A stretch of 64,000 nucleotides of DNA from Mikania micrantha (Eukaryota > Streptophyta > Magnoliopsida > Asterales > Asteraceae). The DNA is taken from contig CM018683.1 in the NCBI GenBank assembly GCA_009363875.1, positions 39,330,804 to 39,394,803 on the forward strand. Direction: 5' to 3'. The translations under genes were made by a program, and so were the position numbers. Shown here one piece after another: positions 58,847 to 64,000 of the stretch. How positions within the stretch are numbered: position 1 is the stretch's first letter; each line of letters opens with the position of its first letter. Under the pieces are notes generated by a model, which worked only from the letters and a program-made list of their open reading frames with translations, did no database searches and had not been told where the DNA came from.

Positions 58847-59715
58847 TGTAACATCAGTGCCGAAAACATCACCGGAACAGTGATCTACACATTAACTCAG
58901 GTACAAACTATGTGAACTATTGTATGCTATTAAAATTGTGACGCTTGACACTAAACTATTATGCAATTGTTTCTATAATCTGATTAAATCTCACAGTTTA
59001 ACAGTCAAAAACACATCAGACAATGCTGAACTGACACACAAATGCTTGATTTAATGCTATTATGTACAAACGTATGTGAGGCTGAACAGAACAAAACAAT
59101 AACTGACGTCGTTACAGGAATGCTAAATGGACGGATTATTCGTAGAGGTGACGATCTGTACGAATACATCTGAAAGTTTAACGTTCTGATTGATGCCAAG
59201 AATTAGAAAACCACATTGAAAACTGTAGTTATCATCGTATTCGTACGGATGACGATTCGAACGAATACGCGCGACAACTATACAATTCGATTTAAACTGT
59301 AATTCAAACGTTTTCAAAGAATTTATTTAAACTCTATCCTTAAAACCGAGACATTCGTCACGAAAACGAATCAAAAACGACACGTTTACGCGAAACCTAG
59401 TGGAACCGAACAAACCCGAATGAAACCTGATAACTTGAAGCCATTTATTATTGCATTTAATGCCATAAACCTCCCCACCAACCAGCTACCATCACCAAAC
59501 TCGGCCCTCTCTCTCTCTAGACTCTCTCTCTAGAAACCAAGCTCTATCTCTTCCATTTCTTCACCGATTCGAGTGTTTTTGGTGCCTAAACGACCACCAC
59601 ATCACGTAGATCATAGAAGTACAAAGGATCTGAGTTTTTGTCCAACAAAGTCGAGGTAAAAACCCATATTTGTGGAGATTTTAGGGTTTTGAAAACCCTA
59701 TTTCGAACGCACCAT
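58847..59715 (+). repeat. Gypsy LTR fragment trapped in E8-A3
   Basis: Copy of 46237-47105, same boundaries. Confidence 0.85.
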
Positions 59716-59791
59716 TTGGTGAACTAGCTTGAGCAGGAGTGTCAATTGGTACCAATTTTGTCTCTGGATTAGCAGCTGATGATCTTTGGTT

Positions 59792-60163
59792 CTAGAAAGG
59801 ATTGTGATTACCCATCTTCTTAGGCTTGTTGCATTGTCTTGCAAAATGACGTTTATCCCCACAGTTGTAGGAAGTAACAGATGACATATTAAATCCAAAC
59901 TTTGAGTCTTTATTCAGATTGATGTCTTTCCCAGTTCTTCTGACAAAGTCTTTTGCTCTTCTAACTGTACTTGCAAGAGCCCACATAATGTCAATCTTTT
60001 CCATATCATCAGGATCAATCTGAGAGTAGTCTTCATTTGTCAAATGTGGATTACCAATCTGCCCAGCTAACAGTCCATCATAAGAACTCCCAAGTGTAGA
60101 CAACAGACCCATATGTTCTTTGGCAACCTCCACAGTTACTTTGTCAAAGTTGTCTATCTTCAA
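59792..60163 (-). CDS. gag: E8-A3 Gag, middle segment and zinc knuckle
   Basis: Identical in translation to the A1 and A2 copies. Confidence 0.82.
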   Translation of the reverse strand: MKIDNFDKVTVEVAKEHMGLLSTLGSSYDGLLAGQIGNPHLTNEDYSQIDPDDMEKIDIMWALASTVRRAKDFVRRTGKDINLNKDSKFGFNMSSVTSYNCGDKRHFARQCNKPKKMGNHNPF

Positions 60164-60505
60164 ATTTGTGACAGAATGACTCTCTTCCTTCTGAGATGTG
60201 GAAGTTGTAGTTGACTGACTGAAGTGTGTCTAGCCTGAAACAAGAGCTTCTTTGGTCTATGAGACAAAAGTTGTCTTTAATGAAGCATGAGAAGAAGCTC
60301 TTTCCACAGTAGGAGTAGAGTAGTATAATGATGGATCTTGAACTTGAGCAACTCTCTTAGCTTTCCACTTGTTCTTTATCTCCTGTTCCTTCAGCTTCTG
60401 AATGAAATCATTAATGTCCATGTTAGCAATCATCTCACTCTATTTCAGAACCATCAAGAAGGATTCCCACTTGGGAGGTAGTGCATCAGCCAGACACTAG
60501 ATCTT

Positions 60506-61051
60506 CTATTGTGTAGTTGTATGGACTTCATGGTTGTAGAGCTCACTCAAGAGATGATAGAATATAGCAATCCGGTCATCCAAAGACTTATTACCCACGC
60601 ACATGAAACTGTTGAACTCTTTCTTCAAGGCTTTAGATTTGATGCTTTTCAATGCATCATTCCTCTGATATCTTTGTTGCAAAGCATCCCACAGTGATTT
60701 GGAAAAAGTGAACTGTCTGAATTGATGAAATATGTTTGTAGCAATAGACTGAGACAATATTGCACATGCCTTCTTCTCAAAATTATACAACTTCCTCTGA
60801 GGCTCAGTCATCCGTGTGAGAAGCATAGGTGAACCATCCTCACTAAGTGGTCTGAAATATCCACCCTCAATCATCATCCAAAGATTGGTATCCACTCTAT
60901 TAATGTGGATCTCAAATCGATACTTCCAGTGTGGATAATCATATAAGGAAAGTAACTTTGGAGCTTTGTTTGAATTCCCGGTCTCTGTCTCAGTAAGCAG
61001 CAGGTTCTGAATTCTGTTGTTCTGATTTGCCATCAATGCAAGTTCTTCCAT
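60506..61051 (-). CDS. gag: E8-A3 Gag, N-terminal domain
   Basis: Identical in translation to the A1 copy; start ATG 61051. Followed upstream by leader (61052-61560) with the CGAATG tract. Confidence 0.83.
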   Translation of the reverse strand: MEELALMANQNNRIQNLLLTETETGNSNKAPKLLSLYDYPHWKYRFEIHINRVDTNLWMMIEGGYFRPLSEDGSPMLLTRMTEPQRKLYNFEKKACAILSQSIATNIFHQFRQFTFSKSLWDALQQRYQRNDALKSIKSKALKKEFNSFMCVGNKSLDDRIAIFYHLLSELYNHEVHTTTQ

Positions 61052-61560
61052 TTGGTCAAGAGTAAACTGATCCAACACTTCAAAAATTTTGCTAAATCTA
61101 ATTGCCGAATGAAGTCACAACAGCCGAAGTCGAGGACCGAATGAGTCCGAATGAGCTGAGTAGACCGAATGACTCTTCTGATGCGAATGAGGAGACAGCC
61201 GAATGAGGGGCTATTCACACAAACTCTTGAACTGAATGAGACCTATTCGGCTGAGTGACCTATTCGCATAATGGCTATTCGCCCAATCGACTCATTCGCA
61301 TAAACTGGGGTTTTCAGCATCAAAAATTTCGATATCTCGGGATTTTGATCGAATCTAACCACCAAATTTGATATGCAACCTCAGGACAATATCCCTATGC
61401 GTTAGGAATGCAATAAGGACCAAAACAACCTGAAAAACCCATGATTTTCTAATGAAACAGTAACTTGGAGACTAAGAAACTCTGAGTCTTCGAAAATCTC
61501 GAATCAACAATCTAAAATATGATGATTTGAATTGAAAATCGAGCAGAATCAAGAGCCAAA

Positions 61561-61572
61561 GCTCTGATACCA
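61561..61572 (-). promoter_or_regulatory. E8-A3 primer binding site
   Basis: The minus strand reads TGGTATCAGAGC, followed by TTTGGCTCTTG as in E4 (A1 has TTTGGGTCTTG). Confidence 0.9.
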
Positions 61573-61575
61573 CTT

Positions 61576-62151
61576 TGTAGGACCTAAGAAACCCTTGGAA
61601 ACAACTCGATTCCTTGAGGAATCTGCTCTTCAGGCCCTTGAATAGTTGGGAATCCTATTCAAAGATTTTCCAATCGAAATCACCAAGCCCTGTGGCAATC
61701 CGATGATGCGGAATCAACGTTTTGATCGAAATCGAAGCATCACGGGGTAAGAAACGAACTTGGACTGGAAGAGGTGGCTCAAAACCCTAGGGGAATGACT
61801 TGGAGTGCTCGGGGGTCAGAGGAATGATGTAAAAGTTACTGAAACATTCTGTTTACAGTCCTATATATAGACTGAGCTCATTCGGCCGAATGAGTGGTGC
61901 GAAGCACTCATTCGGGCGAAAGGCTCAGCCATTCGCTAGGCGTTCATTCGTGCGAAAGAATTCATTCATAGGAACCATTCGCACGAATGGGTCTGTAACA
62001 TAGTCAAAGTCAAAGTCAAACATAGTTAAACATATTAAACTCAACTAAACATATACGACCAATACAGAAAAGTCAATTTCATTACTAATATGAACTTTAC
62101 ACCATCAAAGACATACAAAATACAGAACTAAGGACATTACATGCACCAACA
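61576..62151 (-). repeat. E8-A3 LTR (576 bp)
   Basis: Same ends as the A1 LTR. Visible differences from A1 include a T for C near 61594 and an A for T near 61643. Promoter hairpin and TATA at 61862-61914. Confidence 0.88.
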
Positions 62152-63066
62152 CATCTCCTTCAGCAGTTGTAGTAATATCATAATCATGAATTGTTTTCTG
62201 AAGTGGTTCAGAGTGATGAGAAGAAGAACTAGCCACACCCCTAAATTGTGAAGCAATAGATTATGATTCATTAGCAACGTGATTTACTGGCTTAGTTTCC
62301 AGAATGTGTTCATCTAGATGAGTTTGTTGATCAGCAACAGGTGAATCAGCATGAAACCAAGCGTTATCAACCGGTTCTTGAAATTGTTCATCAACAATAT
62401 GACCAAATAATGGAGTATCTGCAGTATTAGCCCCCCTCTTTGGTCTATAATCAGCAAAGATTCTTTTGTTCACACAGTAATCTTGATTATTGGACCAGAT
62501 TTGGTCAACTGTGGTACAAATGATCAAAAATCATTGTAAGAAATCTTGGATACTAACTCACTGATATTGAAAGGTTTATTCAATACCAATGCAGCAATAA
62601 GACATTGGAAAGGTCTTAAGAATGTATCAATCCCAGACTTCCTGTTAGACATGCACATAATCACTACATAAAACAAGTTTCTCCATTGTCCATAAAGATG
62701 CTTCTTTATCAGCTGAGAAGCAGTAATATCTCCATTATAGCCCATCTGACTAAATACTCCACAAATCAGATCATTAGAAACTGTCAACAAATCATCTTAC
62801 ATAGTGTAGTTCTAAGATCTTCTATTGAAAACAATATCAACAGATCACTAATCTTAGATTTGAGAACAGGTGGCTCAGCAGCACAATCGAAACCAACATT
62901 GTCACAGAAAGAAGTGATATGATGCATGATAATCACTGGATTGGCTGAAATAGCATGAGATATTTTGGAACGCTTCTGAAAAGAAATCATGTGACGAAAT
63001 AAAGAAGCTTCCTTCAATTCCTTATCCATCAAAGCAATCACATTATGCTTGTCATTATTATATAAT
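62152..63066 (-). pseudogene. E8-A3 extra ORF, truncated
   Basis: Open frames 63041-62784, 62790-62524 and 62527-62261, identical in translation to A1. A 3-bp ATT insertion near 63058 lies just after the candidate splice site and does not restore the frame of the first ATG. Confidence 0.65.
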
Positions 63067-64000
63067 CATCCTGAAAGAAGAAAAATAAAATGAGAATCAA
63101 AGGAAGTTAATGAAATTTTTAAACATTTAAAAAAATCCAAAAATTTTCGAAGTATACAAACTATCGATACTATCAGTATCGATAATAATATCGATACACT
63201 GATAAAATACAAACACTTAGAAAATATGAATAAATTCATCGATATTAATAATATCGATATTAGTATCAATATTAATAATATCGATATATTCATATCAATG
63301 TTCAGTTTAAAAGTCTGACACTTAAAATTTTTTTGAAAACATTCATCGTTACTATTAGTATCGATGCGGCAGTGTTCATCAATACTAATAGTATTGATGT
63401 AAGAACAGCTTCAAAAATTAAAAAAATTCCAGATTTTTTAATCATCAAAATTCGAAATAAAAACATGTAGATCGAAAACAGATAACATCGTTTAGGTTAT
63501 CTACACAAAAAGCCCTTTGAGTCAACCATTAATTTGATCTATTTTAATGAATCAAAACTCAATATTATAAGTCATTTAATCACAATGTGTGTACAGTTAA
63601 AAATTGCATTATTACCGGCCATTTTAATCAAAATGTAATGAATGAACTAATATGAATCCACAACAAGCAAAAATTTGCACAACAATCAAAATCGATGGAA
63701 GAACAATCTGTTTTCTCTCTGGTGGTATCGTCAATGCAAATGTTGATATTAGTAATATCAATATTATATATAGTATAAATTTAACATCGATATTAGTAAT
63801 ATCGACAACACCTTTTGTGATATTAACAAATATTGATATTAACAATATCGATCTTAAAAACTTTTCAAAAATAACTTATGTTTGGATTTTCTAGAAAAAA
63901 TTTCAAATCAGATATCAAAAACACCTTTGTGAAAAATTTAGAAACACACATTTGAAAAGTGAAATGTAAAATATTTTTAAAAATTTAAACTGATAAAATC
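63067..64000 (-). other. E8-A3 pol-extra ORF interval, to the window end
   Basis: AT-rich, with both ATCGAT clusters (63165-63390 and 63742-63855) and the splice-like site at its lower end. The short frames at 63066-63293 and 63624-63894 are repeat translations. Confidence 0.65.

Larger units (their letters stand above)
58261..64000 (-). mobile_element. E8 unit A3 (incomplete at the window end)
   Basis: Matches A1 45651-51390 with offset 12610 and about ten visible differences, all in the part from the PBS outward (for example 61552, 61593, 63057-63060, 63269, 63408). The array continues beyond 64000. Confidence 0.85.

Noticed and set aside
1..64000. Host protein genes, tRNA or rRNA genes
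   Set aside because: Every long ORF matches a retroelement part or a motif tract. The only tRNA-like words are primer binding sites of 12-13 bases.

Overview
This window is a solid block of nested and tandem LTR retrotransposons from a flowering-plant nuclear genome. I see no host gene, tRNA, rRNA or CRISPR array. The organism is a plant because both plant Ty1/copia (DSGA protease, HHCC integrase, YVDD reverse transcriptase, PBS complementary to initiator Met-tRNA) and plant Ty3/gypsy (CX2CX4HX4C gag, FIDD reverse transcriptase, chromodomain-like integrase tail) are present. The style of the gag proteins and of the extra ORF reminds me of Asteraceae (lettuce or daisy family) elements. That placement is recollection, not proof. 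Almost every coding region is broken by stops or frameshifts.

Left part (1-20705), a chain of insertions. E1 (1-4282, +) is the 3' end of a copia-type element: an extra ORF in the position of an envelope gene, then a PPT and a 512-bp LTR. It sits in the reverse transcriptase of E2 (4283-about 11420, -), a gypsy element with a long LTR. E2 sits in the gag of E3 (about 11421-16274, -), a second gypsy element. E3 sits in the integrase of E4 (16275-20705, -), a copia element. Order of arrival: E4, then E3, E2, E1.

Middle part (20706-45646). A truncated copia LTR (20706-21044), a gag-pol-less derivative E5 (21045-23126) and a full LTR (23127-23734) form the 3' end of E6, a copia element (-) with extra ORF, RNase H, RT, integrase and protease. 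E6 is split by E7 (31095-44059, +), a gypsy element with both LTRs (4173 and 4161 bp) and a perfect 5-bp target duplication TCAGA.

Right part (45647-64000). A tandem array E8 of near-identical copia units (A1, A2, A3) with periods of 7271 and 5339 bp. Each unit carries gag, a trapped gypsy LTR fragment, RT, RNase H and a pol-extra ORF interval. A2 has lost the LTR and extra ORF through a deletion of about 1.93 kb.

Three recurring signals are not explained by a standard annotation. (1) A large extra ORF lies downstream of pol in three diverged copia families. In each, a candidate 3' splice site lies 1-3 nt before an ATG, so the ORF may be made from a spliced subgenomic RNA. (2) The three gypsy LTRs share a candidate exon-intron-exon-intron-exon layout with a tiny middle exon (69 nt in two families, about 61 nt in the third). 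(3) Short CpG-centred motifs (GGTTCG, ATTCGGCCGAAT, TATCGATA) are packed into the predicted gypsy leader introns, next to copia TATA boxes and upstream of the extra ORFs, and are shared between the two unrelated superfamilies. The function of the extra ORF and of these motif tracts is unknown.
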